A stretch of 64,000 nt of DNA from Botryotinia globosa (taxonomy: Eukaryota; Ascomycota; Leotiomycetes; Helotiales; Sclerotiniaceae), in the NCBI GenBank assembly GCA_014898425.1, contig RCSZ01000013.1:1853501-1917500 (forward strand), given 5' to 3'. The position numbers were made by a program, and so were the translations under genes. Positions within the stretch are counted from its first letter, which is position 1. Every line of letters begins with the position of its first letter. Below are positions 1 through 12,037 of this stretch, piece by piece. Under the pieces are notes generated by a model that did no database searches, was not told the DNA's origin, and saw nothing but the letters and a program-made list of their open reading frames with translations.

Positions 1-1973
1 TCGAAGAAGCTACTAAGATGATTGATGAATCTGAAAATTCCAAGACAAGCGGGTTTGGTTTCACCGAGGTGATGGAAGGATTCGTTCATATTGGAGAGAA
101 TTTGAAGGGTGACCATCGTGAGGATTATGAAATTGCTGCCAAGACTGCCAGGGGACTTTGCGAGGCTTCAAGGTTCTTTTTAAGTGTCAAAACTTTTGAT
201 ACACGTAAGAGTATGTACTTTTCCATATCAAAATCTCATACCATTACTGACATCGCTTCAATAGTTGTTCACCGGGCGGATCATTCGGCTATGTTAACTG
301 GCACATTCGTTTGTGCTTCATTGCCCGGTAGTCCTTTCATGGTTCAACGTGGAGACTTCCAACTCTTCAACGTCGATCATCAAGCTCCTGGTACACGAAA
401 TCTCACATATGATTTCGATATGACCTCTACTGATGGAAAACAATTACACTTTCATGGATTCAAAATCGTTGATTCATCAGTTGCTCTTGGGCCATTAAAA
501 TTCTGGACCGCCGCATCAACATTATACGTCACCATCACGGAGAAAGATGCCAACAAGACCGTACTAGGAAGAGGAATGATGCATATTCAACCCAAAGATT
601 TCCTATCGCAAATTTTCACACTCCAGGCTTTTGGTCGTAACTTCTGGTCTAGACTTCAATCCACCACAAGCTTTATGACTTTCTTCGCAAAACAATCAGC
701 CAATCTCTTCTTCGCTCCATTTACATATCTTCAATACCCATCCGTCACCTACACCGGCTACATAAACGACACTCCTCCCGATGATACCATTCAAATCGTC
801 GCCTCCGACAACGTCAAGACCCTCCTCCACGTCTGGGAACCCCAAAACCCTAACATCGAAACCAAAAATCTCTTCTTCATCCCCGGTGCCTCGGTCGATC
901 ATCAAATCTTCGCGCTTCCAACCATTGAAGTGAACGCTGTTAATTATTTCACCCGCGCTGGTTATCGCTGCTTCGTCGTCGTCCATCGCATCTGTCAACT
1001 CGCGGTCGCCGAAAATAACTGGACTACCTTCGACGCGCGTCTCGATATCAAAGCCTCGCTTCAATGGATCCGCAAAGAACATGGCCATGATCCTATCTAT
1101 ACAATCGCTCATTGTATGGGCTCTGTAGCATTTTCGTCCGGACTCCTAGATGGTACCATTCCCGCGAATTGGATCTTAGCAGTCACCTGTTCGCAGGTCT
1201 TTATGAACCCAATTTGGGCAACTTTGAATCTGGCAAAAGCGCTCGCCGGTCCCATTCCCTTTGACAAGTTGTATAAATTCTTTGGGGGCAATTGGTTCAG
1301 TTGTAGTAGTACGAAGGAAGATTCGTATTTCCAACAAGCGGTCAATCAGCTGTTGAGATTCTATCCTGATAAGAGGTGTGAGATTTGTAATAATGTTTCG
1401 TGTCATCGCTGTTCGCTGATTTTCGGTCGGTATGTATTTTTCCTGTCCCTGTTCTTTACTTTTGCTCTTTCTCTTTCTCTTCCTCTTCAATGACGCTAAT
1501 CAAAATACACCCCTAGTCTCTGGAACCACAACAACCTCAACGAAGCCACCCATCGTCAAATCAACCGTTTCTTCTCCGGCGTCAACATGACCTGTCTCCA
1601 CCTCCTCATGAAAATGGGAACCATCGGACACGTCACCGGCAACGCGCCACTCTTCCACCCGCTCACCTCGTCCAAAAACATCCGTCGTCTCAAAGGCATC
1701 CCCTTCTTCCTCTTCTCCGGTTCGGACAACAAAGTCCTGAATCCAGAAAGCACCACAAAGACGCTCGAAATTCTGAGGGACGAAAATGGCGGAGGAACCG
1801 AGTTTGAAATGTATGAACGGACCGAGATTAGAGGGTATGGTCATTTGGATTGTTGGATGGGTAGGGAGGCGTATAGGGATGTGTATCCCGAGGTTAGGGA
1901 GCGCGTGGATAGGGTGTGTAGGGGGCGGGAGTATCGGTTCGAGGGGAGTGTGGAGGGGAAGAAGGGCATTTAG
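1..1973 (+). CDS. Alpha/beta-hydrolase C-terminal part of a large GMC (cholesterol-oxidase-like) oxidoreductase, 5' partial
   Basis: Exons 1-1429 and 1517-1973; the intron 1430-1516 has gtatgt and cctag ends and splits an Arg codon. The frame is open to the left edge, so the 5' end is missing. What is seen: a beta-strand-rich segment (FHGFKIVDS, then GRGMMHIQPKDF), followed by an alpha/beta-hydrolase with an oxyanion-type turn IPGASVDHQIF, a nucleophile elbow AHCMGS, an acid region GSDNKV and a catalytic-His region YGHLDCW. In fungi and actinobacteria this arrangement forms the C-terminal half of roughly 1200-residue GMC/cholesterol-oxidase-like proteins (family knowledge), so the FAD domain probably lies upstream of the window. 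The elbow has Cys where Ser is usual. Substrate unknown; a steroid or other lipid is only a guess from the family name. The stop is TAG at 1971-1973. Confidence 0.8.
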
Positions 1974-3328
1974 GCATTGGAAATTCGGAATGCGAAGGTG
2001 GAAAAACGAGCCCCAAATGAGAGTAACGTGCGCTGTATGTAGTATTAGAAATCGGGATCGGGATCAGGATTGGGATTAGGATTGGAATTAGGACTAGGGT
2101 TGGCTCCGGGTTTTGATATGTGGCATAAGACGATGAGGAGTTTAGGCGATGGTTATTCCCCCCCCCTGAACTTTTGATGGGTTTAGATCGGATCGGATTG
2201 GATTAGATTGAATCAGCTTGGCTCAAATTGAATACGATTTTGATAGATTCTTCTTTTCTTTTTCTCTTCTTCTCTATTATATTCCATTCACCCCCTCACC
2301 CCCTTTCTTCAAATAAATAATATAACTTAAGATCTTCTTATTTTATACATAATATAATATAATATAATATAATATAATATAATAATACAATAAAATCCAG
2401 AAATTCCTTTCTCAATTATAATAACTAATAATCCTTTCAACTTCTCAACTTCTCAACTATTAAGTATTAAGTATTAATCTTCAAGCTTTAATTAATATAC
2501 TCATTATATACTCTTAAATATCCAATATCCAAAAATCAAAATCTACTATTATCTACAAATTGTAAACCCCAATGGACCAATGCAACATAAACACCCCAAA
2601 ATTCAGAAACTAATAATAGCAGCGGAACGAAGGATATAAGAAGAGGAAGAGAAGAATAGGAATAAAGGGAGAAAACTCTTTGAGCCTCTTGTAAACTCAC
2701 TCCAGCATTTAAACAGTCCAGATTACTGAAATCTCTAACTGGGTCCATTCAAATACAATCCATAGACAACTTTCAGTTTTTAAAAATCAACTTCATTTCA
2801 TTTCTTGCTATCAATTCCATGATCAACCCTATCCCATTCCCTATTCCATGAACTCATTGATTCTATGGCTCCGATCCGACAGGAACCCACTCAGTTCATT
2901 CCTATCCTCTCAATCCCATCCCGTGGAACCAATATCTATTTTTGATTATTTCATTACTTCATTTATATCATCCTCTACTCTCCTCCCACTCTTCAATCTC
3001 TCCTTAGACCTCTTCTCTATCCCATCTCCATCTTTCCATGACTACCACTCTCGAAACATTGCCGAAGAAGAATAAGAAATGAAGTGAAGTCAGGAAAAGA
3101 AAAGCCTCCAAATCCCTCATCGAAAAATCGAAAGAACTTCTCACAATCTATCTAAGCAAGACGCCAACGATCAGTCAAGGAACAAGGAATTTTTTTTGGC
3201 TACAGGCTAGGTTTCCATCGCAATCAACTTTATTCTTTTCAAGTGCCTGATGTGGATATGAAAAGAGAAGAAGAAATCTGAAAAGTAGAAAGGGAGAAGA
3301 AGAAAGGTAGGAGATCAAAACAGGGAAA
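1974..3328. other. Intergenic, A+T-rich, with microsatellite
   Basis: No supported gene. It holds a degenerate ggattagg-type purine stretch (about 2050-2100), a C-run at 2160-2166, a taata microsatellite (about 2349-2394) and long T/C-rich tracts. The short ORFs have no splice or protein-like features. It separates the tail-to-tail ends of the hydrolase gene and malate dehydrogenase. Confidence 0.6.
2349..2394. repeat. (TAATA)n microsatellite
   Basis: About nine near-perfect 5-bp units in the 3' intergenic region. Confidence 0.9.
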
Positions 3329-4673
3329 CTACTTTTGTTGAGGAGGAGCATTAGCAAAGGTAACACCCTTAGAAATGTTACCCTTAAGACCTTCGACGCA
3401 GGCGGCCAAAAGTTTCTTTTCGGCGTCGTTAATGTTGGAGAGAGGGTTCTGAGCCTTTTCGGCACCGTTTGTCTATATGATAGTTAGCTTCCTTAATCTC
3501 GACTTCAAGACGTGGAAATGAACTTACGCCAAGTTCAACAGGAACAGAGAAGAAATCGAGGCCAGTCTCCTTGGCAATAGCCTCACCACCTGGAACACCT
3601 GGAAGGTAGACGAAAGTTGGCTCGACAATACCCTTCTCACCATTCAAGGCCTTGAGAACCTTCTCGGCGAAACTATTATCTGGTCAACAAGATCTTTTTA
3701 GTTTTAGATTTTTAAACATACCGGAAACCAGCATAAGCCATAGAAAGAGTAGCTGATCCAGCACCATCCTTAGCCTTGACAACTTCATCACCACCAAATT
3801 GAACTCTGTTTACCAGAGCATCCAATTTGTCAGCTGGGATCTCAACACTTGGCTTAGCTTGGCTGAAAAGTGGGACAATGGTCTCTCCAGAGTGACCACC
3901 AATAACTGGGATAGTCAATTCTTGTGGGTTTGCCTTTCCGACAATTTCAGCAACGAAGGTCTCAGCTCTAACAACATCAAGGGTAGTGACACCGAAAAGA
4001 CGTTGAGCGTCAAAGACTCCCTTAGCCTTGAGAACCTCAGCGGCAATTGGGACAGTAGAGTTAACTGGGTTGGAGATGATGAGGATATAAGCTTTTGGAG
4101 CGACGTCGGCAATGATCTCAATGAGACCCTTGACAATGCCAGCATTGATGTTGAAGAGATCATCACGAGTCATTCCTGGTTTACGGGGAATTCCAGCTGG
4201 GATGACGATAATATCGGCGTTCTTGAATGCCAACTTGGCACCATCATCCTTTGGCAAGTATCCGGTGATTTTCTGTGTAGGTGGCATAGATTAGCCCCTG
4301 TGATATGTCTTTCTTCCCAACACTTCTGAGGCTCATCCCATCTCTTCGGATTGTATACGTACAGCTGGGCTCGAGATGTGCGAGAGATCAGCGGCAACAC
4401 CAGGAGTGTTGACAACATCGTAAAGTGCCAACTCGGTGATGAGAGGAGAAGTCTTGAGGAGAAGAGACAATGGCTAAGGGCAACACGATAACAAATTAGC
4501 AATCTATTCAATGCATCGGCCTCTTCTGTATTTCATCCAGAAGATCCAAATCAAGTAAACAAAACTCACCTGTCCGATTCCTCCGGAAGCACCAGCGACG
4601 ACTATGCCTCAAATCAGTACCTTTGCCATCTCAGTTTCGTGCAATAAAGATACCTACCAGCTTTGAAACCCAT
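3329..4673 (-). CDS. Malate dehydrogenase, NAD-dependent, probably cytosolic
   Basis: Six exons read from the minus strand: 4673-4658, 4601-4570, 4473-4363, 4272-3722, 3672-3528, 3472-3329, giving 332 aa. The protein opens [16 protein letters not shown], so the NAD-binding glycine loop lies at residues 9-16. The substrate-binding arginines are in IPRKPGMTR (R83, R89), the Asp/Arg pair is in TTLDVVR (D152, R155), and the catalytic His is H180 in GGHSGET. It interconverts malate and oxaloacetate. There is no N-terminal targeting extension ahead of the Rossmann fold and no SKL-type C-terminus (it ends PPQQK), so a cytosolic location is inferred rather than mitochondrial or peroxisomal. The first intron falls after only 16 coding bases, fixing the start. 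All introns have GT-AG ends and the frame is continuous. Confidence 0.95.
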
Positions 4674-6012
4674 TTTGAGATGTGTGAATGTATGTAGAGG
4701 TATGTGTGTGTGTGGTTTTGTATTGAGATATTGAGGTGCTGAGGTGCTGAGGTGTGTGAGTGTGAGTGTGAGTTGTAAGTTCTGTCCCGTCGAGAATGAT
4801 TAGTACTTCGCGCCAAACAATCAGCTCATACCCATAATACCCCGCATCGCCTCACTCATCCAATCTTTGGCTCTATTTACTGTATTATTAATTCACCCCT
4901 CACTTCCTTGCTTATTAATCTTCTTATTAATCTTCTCTCGACCTTTCCTCACTCGCTCTCTCTCACTCGAATAAAAATAAATGTATATTCGTACATACCT
5001 CTGGTAATTAAATTGATATTCAACTCTTTCTGATTTCCTCTTGATTTATCTTTTCCCACGAGAATCCAAACAGAAAACAGCGAATCGGTCAGTCTTTATT
5101 CTCCAATCTGAAGTCGGTGAAGGGGAGAGGAGAGGAGAGGAGAGGAGAGCTTTCAAAAGGGTCGGAAGCTCAAACAGAATGGGTGATTTGGTTGGTTCTG
5201 ATCTGGTTGGCTGGAGGTTTCTAATTGGATACTTTGGGACTCTTTGGGATATTTTGGGACCGCAATAGGAAACTCGGGTCTTACCTTGTTACACCTGGGC
5301 AGTCGTGCGTTTCTTGGGACTTCTTGGTATTGGTAGGTGGCTACTGGTAGGATAATTGAGCTGAGTGAGTGGATAGATGGTAAGGGTAAGTGATAAACAC
5401 GTCTAAAGTACCGGCCATGAAGATATATCACATCAATTTCAAATCGAGCATCATTGATCGTTTATATAAAAGTGCCATCTCCTCCGGAATCTACCCATCA
5501 GGACGTAACGTAACCTTGGGTAAGTCTGGGGAAACGGCTATCTAATAGTCTACTGACCGAGGCATAATTCCCCTCGCTTCGGAAATCTACGGACGCGTCT
5601 ATCGTTCTTCCAAAAGACATGTGCATTATCAGGGGAGAAAGCTCTACGAATTGTTCCAGTCATCACATTCACATGTCCGTATATCGCAATTTGAGCTCTG
5701 GAATGGGATCAGTACTCTTCCGTTGTGGATTGTCATGCCGATTGCGTGAGCTTTCCTTCCGCGTGTTAATGATCTATCAACTCCACCATCTAGTCTCACA
5801 ATCACTTCATCACCATCACTTTGAACCCCATCCAGATTTCCAGAAGCCATCATGATGTAACCGATTCATTGAAAACTAGCTTGTATGTCTGTCTCAAATG
5901 TCATAAAATAGACCACTCCGCTCATTAAGAGTACCTGAGGAACCAGACTAGACCCAACCAATTGAACAATAATCAATTCCCCCATTCCCCAACCATATCA
6001 AATTGGTATCCT
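4674..6012. other. Intergenic between malate dehydrogenase 5' end and rpl28 3' end
   Basis: No gene supported. Next to the MDH start is a short tandem of gaggtgct and gtgtga units (4731-4772), and a gagag run lies at 5123-5147. This stretch probably holds the MDH promoter. The 60-95-codon ORFs show no protein-like composition. Confidence 0.55.
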
Positions 6013-6903
6013 TTACTCTTCCTTCTCAGCAGCCTTGGCGGCCTTGGATCCTCTAAGCTTTGGTGCTGGGGCATCTTTCTTAGGGGTTTGGGATTCGAGG
6101 ATAGCGGAGGAACGGGCGACGGCTTCAGCACGGAGGTCAGATCTGTATCCACCTTGGGCGACGGTCTTTGCGACACCAGCGAAGGTCCTATTTTTAGGAA
6201 AGTTTTATTAGTATCAATTGTCATTCCTGGGTTCGACGAGGTTCCATGATTGGATCAAACGTACTTTCTGCCGGACTTGCTGTAGGTGGTCTTGTTCAAG
6301 CTGGATGCTGGCTTTTGGCTGGCAGAGGTCTTCTTGGTGATCAAAGTAACACCCTTCTCAGATGGGACAACACCAACGGCCTATCCATAAACTTAATTAG
6401 TACCACTCATTCCATTTCCATTCCTTCGTCATCTTCGTCCGTGGGGGATCATATCCGTATCGTACCTTGTCGTTGACGAAACCAGCATACTGCAATTCGA
6501 TTAGCCTTTATTCTTATTGGAGATTTTGCGATTGAGATTGCTGTAATCGTCCCGAAGATTCCATACCTTTCTGGAGTGCTTGTTGGTCAAGTTCAAGGGG
6601 TCTCTGGAGAAGGTGCTTCCACCACCAGTTGAGCGCTTGACCAAGAAAGCGTTCTGGGATCCTAGAAAATTCCATAACCATCAGTAATTGTCCATCTCTA
6701 TTCGATTCTCCTCCTGTCTTCGTATCTTCTTCATGTTCGAGACTGCAATCCAAAGTTTCCCTCTTGAGTCCTTTCACCTCCCCCCAAGTCCCTTCAGCCT
6801 TCGACCCCAAATTCCAATTCCATCCCTCAGCATTCCAACAATAGAAACAGGTAAACGTACTGGTAACCTCCCAGATCAAATCAGCGGAAACGTATTGAGA
6901 CAT
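6013..6903 (-). CDS. rpl28: 60S ribosomal protein L28e
   Basis: Five exons on the minus strand: 6903-6861, 6661-6567, 6489-6466, 6380-6265, 6187-6013, giving 150 aa. The protein starts MSQYVSADLIWEVTRSQNAF and continues LVKR, a Gly/Ser loop, RDPLNLTNKHSRKYAGFVNDK, and ends in a Lys/Ala/Glu-rich tail. This is the eukaryotic L28e family, a component of the cytosolic large ribosomal subunit; the length fits filamentous-fungal orthologues. The 24-base third exon (YAGFVNDK) is bounded by good GT and AG sites. Introns interrupt the 5' coding region, as is common in fungal ribosomal-protein genes. Stop TAA at 6015-6013. Confidence 0.95.
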
Positions 6904-7493
6904 CTTGACGGGTTGGTGATTGAGAATTGAGGAAATTCTTTTGGTCGTTGGCGGTAGTCGAAATTATGTCTAAGTCTCAAGATCTTGTCGCAAAATCGTT
7001 AAAATTCACGAATCACTGAATTTGTGCGTCCAATCAGATTTCGTCTCGCTTATCCTATTTTAGTCTTCTGTCTTTTGGCCTGCTGTAGATTCTTGATGCC
7101 TTACAGCTGACTCATCATACGACTGCATGAATAAGGCATGCAATGCAGAAAGGCATTCGTCACTTTTCCAAGCTCGAGCCAACATTCAATTGCATGCGGA
7201 AAGGTGGCTGTGAGGTTTGGACGATCAAATTATTCGGATGAGGCGGGCATCAACTGATGAGCTGACGTCTTGTTTCTAAAAGCGAGGTTATCGCCAGATC
7301 TTTTTTTCTTTCCTTCTCTTCATGACTACCTATTCTACTTGAATTAATTTTCCTTTTTTCTATCACCCATCACCCAACACCTTTGCGACTACGAATACAC
7401 TTGGTTGAACAGAGATCTAGAGATCAAGGATTCTACAACTGTTGACCAACTGCGCATGAAATTTAAAAGGCTCCGGCGACATCAAAGGTCAAG
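6904..7493. promoter_or_regulatory. Divergent promoter region between rpl28 (-) and DUF2015 gene (+)
   Basis: 590 bp between two divergently oriented start codons with no ORF of its own, so it must contain the promoters of both genes. A T/C-rich stretch (7301-7350) lies on the + strand side, as is common before fungal transcription starts. No specific binding site is claimed. Confidence 0.5.
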
Positions 7494-7953
7494 ATGGCAT
7501 ACTTACTCTATGCAACCGTCTTCATTTTCCTTGTTATCTCTACCAGTAAGGCTTACTCCCCCAAGATAAAGCATTTGAGACAATCAAATTACTGACACCA
7601 TTCCAGTCGCCTTTATAACCCGCGATCGCTGGTCCCCATACATCCCCGAACATTACCTCGAGCGTCTTCCCCGATTTATGTACACGCCCTATCACGCACT
7701 TCCTCATTCCTTCGAAAACGACATTGAATCTGGTTTGACCTCTCCAAACTTCAATCTCTCTCAAAATCTCCTAGATTCGGATCCACGAAATGGACTTTCA
7801 GATAATGGAAAAAGAGAAATCCAGTCAATCATGAAGAAAAAGAAGGTCAATTTTGATGAGGCTAGGAGACTGTGGATGCAGGAGGGCTTCAAGAGAGAAA
7901 ATATTGGACCGGATGGGAAGCCGAGGGATCCAAAATTTGTGAGCTTTTCGTGA
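7494..7953 (+). CDS. DUF2015/UPF0357-type small membrane protein
   Basis: Exons 7494-7545 and 7607-7953 encode 132 aa. The intron 7546-7606 begins gtaagg and ends ttccag; the spliced frame runs from MAYLLYATVFIFLVIST into AFITRDRWSPYIPEHYLERL. One N-terminal hydrophobic helix (residues about 3-20) predicts a signal anchor, and the rest would be soluble. The C-terminal block with KVNFDEARRLW and IGPDGKPRDPKFVSFS resembles the fungal UPF0357/DUF2015 family (yeast YCL012C-like); this is from memory of the family. Function unknown. It is divergent from rpl28. Confidence 0.8.
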
Positions 7954-10087
7954 AGAACGAGGGAGAGCAGATATGGATATACATTCTTCGATGAAGAACC
8001 TCGTTTGGCCAAACGACATGATGCGAAGAACTATCTTATTGAGGGGTTTTATCCAATATGGCTAAACTCTCAAATTCTGGAAGAGACTGGAAGTTAGAGA
8101 GAGATAAGAACGAGAGAGGACAGGGAATTGGATTGGAATACGGATTGGAGATATACCCAGGAAGGACGAGCAGGACAGACCGGAAAGGATTTGGACGGAG
8201 ATGGGATCTGGGAGGCACGGAAGTATTTGATTTTCTAGCGACGGACTTGACTTAGTACTGGATGTCATCAAGCAAGTGAAAATGGCGTTTTAAGGTTCCC
8301 AATCCGGCATCATATTTATCTGGGAACTACTACGTGCCAGTACGAAGGCACATTTCTCTTTCACTCCTACGATACTTTCTTTCGTTGATTTTTTTCTTTT
8401 TCTCCTTATTTCATTTGTCAATATCGAAATTATTATTTGAAAGAAGAAGAGGGTTATAATACCAACTTGTGTGTACATTATTATAGGGAAGAGAAGTTAT
8501 TCCATCATTTCTACACGTTATTCTAGGCGTTCAACAATGTGGACGCTAGATCTGGCAGCGAGGAGTTGTTCTTGATCAAAGCGAGTTGTGAATATAGAGA
8601 GAGCATTTGCAAGACCCAAAACAATGTCCCCACGATTTTGATGATTAGAGAGTATAATACATAGCGGGCCGTGCTATACATCTCACTTCAAAATCTGATA
8701 TCCATAAGCTGGCTGCCTTGCAAATTCCTAAAAAAAAATCAAACCCCTTCGGTAAATATCCCCCCCCTTTTCCTTTTCCCCTTCCCCTCACAAATACAAT
8801 CCAGACCAGGAGTGAAATGAGCTGTTAGCAGTACATAGAGTAGGATCTGAGTTGGCTATTACGAGGAGATGTGAAGAGGAGAGTGGATTGAGCTTTTGTA
8901 TTGTTGCATATCTAAGGGAATTCGTGTATTATTTTATATTATTGAAGATTCAACAACAGAGAGGTAGGTAGGTAGTGGTAGCAAGAGTGTTTTGTTGCAT
9001 ATCTGAGAGAAATAGTTTGTTATTTTTATGGCTATACAGAGGGTTCAGTTCTCTACATAGGCACAGTACACATGGATACTCTTGGTAGAGGAAAGTAGCG
9101 TTCTGTTGCATATCTGAGAGAAACAGTTTGTTATTTTTATAAGTATCAAGTACTCAATATTTCCTGTGTGCTTAGAAGTGTAATGAAGTGCTGGACGTGT
9201 GGTTTTGTTGCATATCTGAAACTGAAATTGAATTAACGGCTGTTATCCTTATTCCTATGATTGATTTGATCACTGAATGAATGTATTCGTGAAATGAACT
9301 GGGAGGCCTCAAGTGTAGGGGTGGAGGGGAGGAACCGGGAGAGAACAAATCATAGGATTTTTTGGTCTGTGGAGGCTATCTACTTCAGAGGTTTGAGAGG
9401 AACCTGGAGTTTTTATATTTTTACTCGTCCTCGCCTCCTTTCCCTCGTGCATCTGGAGTGTGAGAAAAAGGAAATGCAATGATGAGATATGGTGAATGGA
9501 AATGAGAATATGAGTGCAGGTAGCAATTGACTTTGCTTTCAGTATGGAGCAATGCAACATGACGCTGTGTAAGTACATATTATTCAACGTATGTAAGTTT
9601 CTCCTGATTGCATCTGGCTATGAAGTGCCTGCTTTAGGGGCCATCTCTCTTGCTAATCCCCCATAGCAAAACCTAACTACGTTAATAACGTGAATTCTTC
9701 TGGGCAATCTACCATGGCCGATTGCCTGAGATCGCGACGACAATATCAACGGCGGTATATATCCACTTCCATAACCTTGAAGTTTCCTGGGATTACCAGC
9801 CCTTTCCTATGACTTCTTGCTGATCATCATCTGACCCGGGTCCATACCTTGCGGTACCATCTCGCTAAATCGCAAATCGCAAATCGCTAATATTATTGTA
9901 CTATGATGTACATTGTGGTATTGTATATTATTATTTTCCTCGTCCTCTTGGCATTCGACTCTGGGTAGTTGTGTATATGAGGGATTCTCTAAAGCCCATT
10001 ACTTCTTCATATCACAGCTGGCCGACCCCTTGTGTGATTTTGGCAGCAATAGCAGAGTTTATTGTATTGTTTCCATTAACCCAAGTA
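7954..10087. other. Long intergenic region with spaced repeat
   Basis: No coding sequence supported in 2.1 kb. It contains four dispersed copies of a gttgcatatctgagaga-type unit (8901-9245, listed separately) and C-runs at 8761-8800. It lies downstream of both flanking genes (DUF2015 + and Trs33 -), so it is a tail-to-tail spacer. Confidence 0.55.
8901..9245. repeat. Four spaced copies of a 17-40 bp unit
   Basis: Copies begin near 8901, 8992, 9103 and 9204, a period of about 91-111 bp. The core is ttgttgcatatctgagagaa. Copies 2 and 3 share about 38 bp including the following agtttgttatttttat; copies 1 and 4 diverge after the core. The sequence between cores differs, so this is either an old decayed ~100-bp tandem repeat or repeated regulatory/UTR elements. 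Confidence 0.75.
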
Positions 10088-10853
10088 TCATTTCCCCGTG
10101 GTAGTATTAACAATACTCTTAATCTGGAATGTAGCACCCGGTAATTCAGTTGTTTCCGCTTGAACGGTAGCATTTATACCCATTGAAGCGAGAGCTCCAC
10201 GAATTATGCCGCAGGGGAAATATAAGAACTGGATGATTAAGTGTTAGCTCATTGCATTGCGAATTTCGGAGGCATGTGTGAACAAGCAAGAGATACTAAC
10301 AGGCTGAGCGCGTATAACTGCATTTCCGCCAGGCTCTGTACTCATGCGCGCGAAGGGCCGAAACGAATGGTCTGTCAGGACGTAGACTCCCTTTTGCCCC
10401 ATGTCAGTATCAATTCATCTGTGCCAACCAAACAATCATCTGGTGCACCCAAAAAAGAGGAGAAAATACCCTGTGATTCGTCTTCAGATTATCAATCTGT
10501 TTCCTAAAAACCAACATCCACAAATCCTTACACAGAAACTTAATAACATCCAATGTATCTGTAAACCGAGGTCGATCTTTACTAAATCGCTCCACGAGAC
10601 CCAATCCAACACGATATCCGAGACTTTCGAGACGGTAAAATACTCTTTCGCGTTCTTCTTCTTCTTCCATTTTTGGAGGCGCAGATGAATTTGGAGAGGA
10701 CGAAGAGGGTGAAGAAGGCGCATCGAGTGCGTGTACAGTACGGTAAGCCAGAGGGACGAGTTCGATAAGGAGGAGGTCCAAACAAGAGGAATTGAGGAAG
10801 GTGGCCGTGGGGTCGGAGGCATTGTAGGGTGGAAGAGGCGATTCGAAGGACAT
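10088..10853 (-). CDS. TRS33: TRAPP complex subunit Trs33 (TRAPPC6-like)
   Basis: Three minus-strand exons: 10853-10470, 10390-10301, 10228-10088, giving 204 aa. After a Ser/Pro/Glu-rich insert (residues about 45-72) come YRLESLGYRVGLGLVERF and FLCKDLWMLVFRKQIDNLKTNHR, then GVYVLTDHSFRPFARM and FPCGIIRGALASMGI. These are the characteristic blocks of Trs33/TRAPPC6 in the Bet3-like fold. The protein is a subunit of the TRAPP vesicle-tethering and Rab guanine-exchange complex at ER-Golgi membranes (family knowledge). The first intron ends aaaag rather than the usual yag, with a good tactgac branch site 14 bases upstream. Reading frame and homology support that junction. Confidence 0.92.
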
Positions 10854-12037
10854 TTTTATGCTAGTAGCAGGCCAAGGTACGAGTGATTCAGTGTGACTTG
10901 TTTTGGTTTGCGCGAGGAGGATGGAGAGTTGAGTCGATGTGGTGATTGCAAGGATTGTATAAGAATAAGTAAATTGTTTAGAATCCCGTCACCTTGGGGT
11001 AGATAATTTGCGAGAGTGAGTGTATATTCTGTAATCGCAAATGTAGAGAGAGTGTGAGTGGTGAGTTGATGAGGTTGCAGAGGATTGTTATGTAATTGAG
11101 TAGCTTACTGAAGGGGCAGAACGTCGGTAAGGTTATGTAAGGTTACGATTCGCGAAATAATATTTCCGCGCCGTGATTTCAGAATCTTTAACGAATATTA
11201 TACACCATACCAGTGAACTTATCAATATTATTCTTCAATTCTATCTTGTGAGGTATGAATAGTTCTGGAGTGCACTCAGTCAGACGTTACAGGATGTGGC
11301 AAGATGTGGAATTTTGCAACCTGTCTATCAACGATCAATTAGCAACACCACCAACTGACAGCTGTGATCAGATATCCCACATCCAGACCTTGTGTACGTA
11401 GTGAGAGGAGAAAGTTCCACCCACCCCATGCAAATGTTTTGCCAGAGTTTTTAGCTACATTGTACGAAACAGGCTTGATGCAAATCAATCCGGTGTCACT
11501 GCAATTGGCATAATTATAGTTAGTTGGCCATATCGACCCCGATTCAACTTAGCAGCTCACATTGACTGCGTATGGTTCGGTCTCACAGAACATTATTCAC
11601 CAACCTCTCTTGTGTAACAAGCATTAACATAGATAATTTCAAGAGTTGAATGGAGGATGAAAGCACAATTGAATTGCTGCTTCAAACATGAAATTTGGAA
11701 CGGGAGCAAGATGGCTACAGGCCGCCCGACGAAGTACTCCAGGGCCTTGCCGGCGTATGAATGTTCCAGTATATAATTTCATCACCATATAAGACCTATG
11801 CTGGGAGCTTGAGCTTGTATTCTTGTTGCATTGCAATCATTGGATAGGCCTGTTGAAAGATGATGAATACCAACAGTATTTAACGTCAACAGGCCATTAC
11901 TGGAGACATATAAGATTGAAATTTCATGTTTTAAGCACCCAAACCAACTACTTTCCATCATCTTCATCCACTCATCGGGATACAAAACGATAACTCATCT
12001 CCATTCACGATCAAATCTCATACAATCGTTTGTCATC
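10854..12037. other. Intergenic region between divergent genes
   Basis: 1.2 kb between Trs33 (-) and the hypothetical gene at 12038 (+). It must contain both promoters. No supported ORF or repeat was found. Confidence 0.5.

Noticed and set aside
2048..2102. Telomere-like ggattagg repeats
   Set aside because: Degenerate, no run of TTAGGG units; treated as simple purine-rich sequence.
3799..4329. 176-codon + strand ORF over malate dehydrogenase
   Set aside because: Antisense of exon 4 of a clearly recognised gene.
10401..10688. + strand ORF over Trs33
   Set aside because: Shadow of the Trs33 exon on the other strand.
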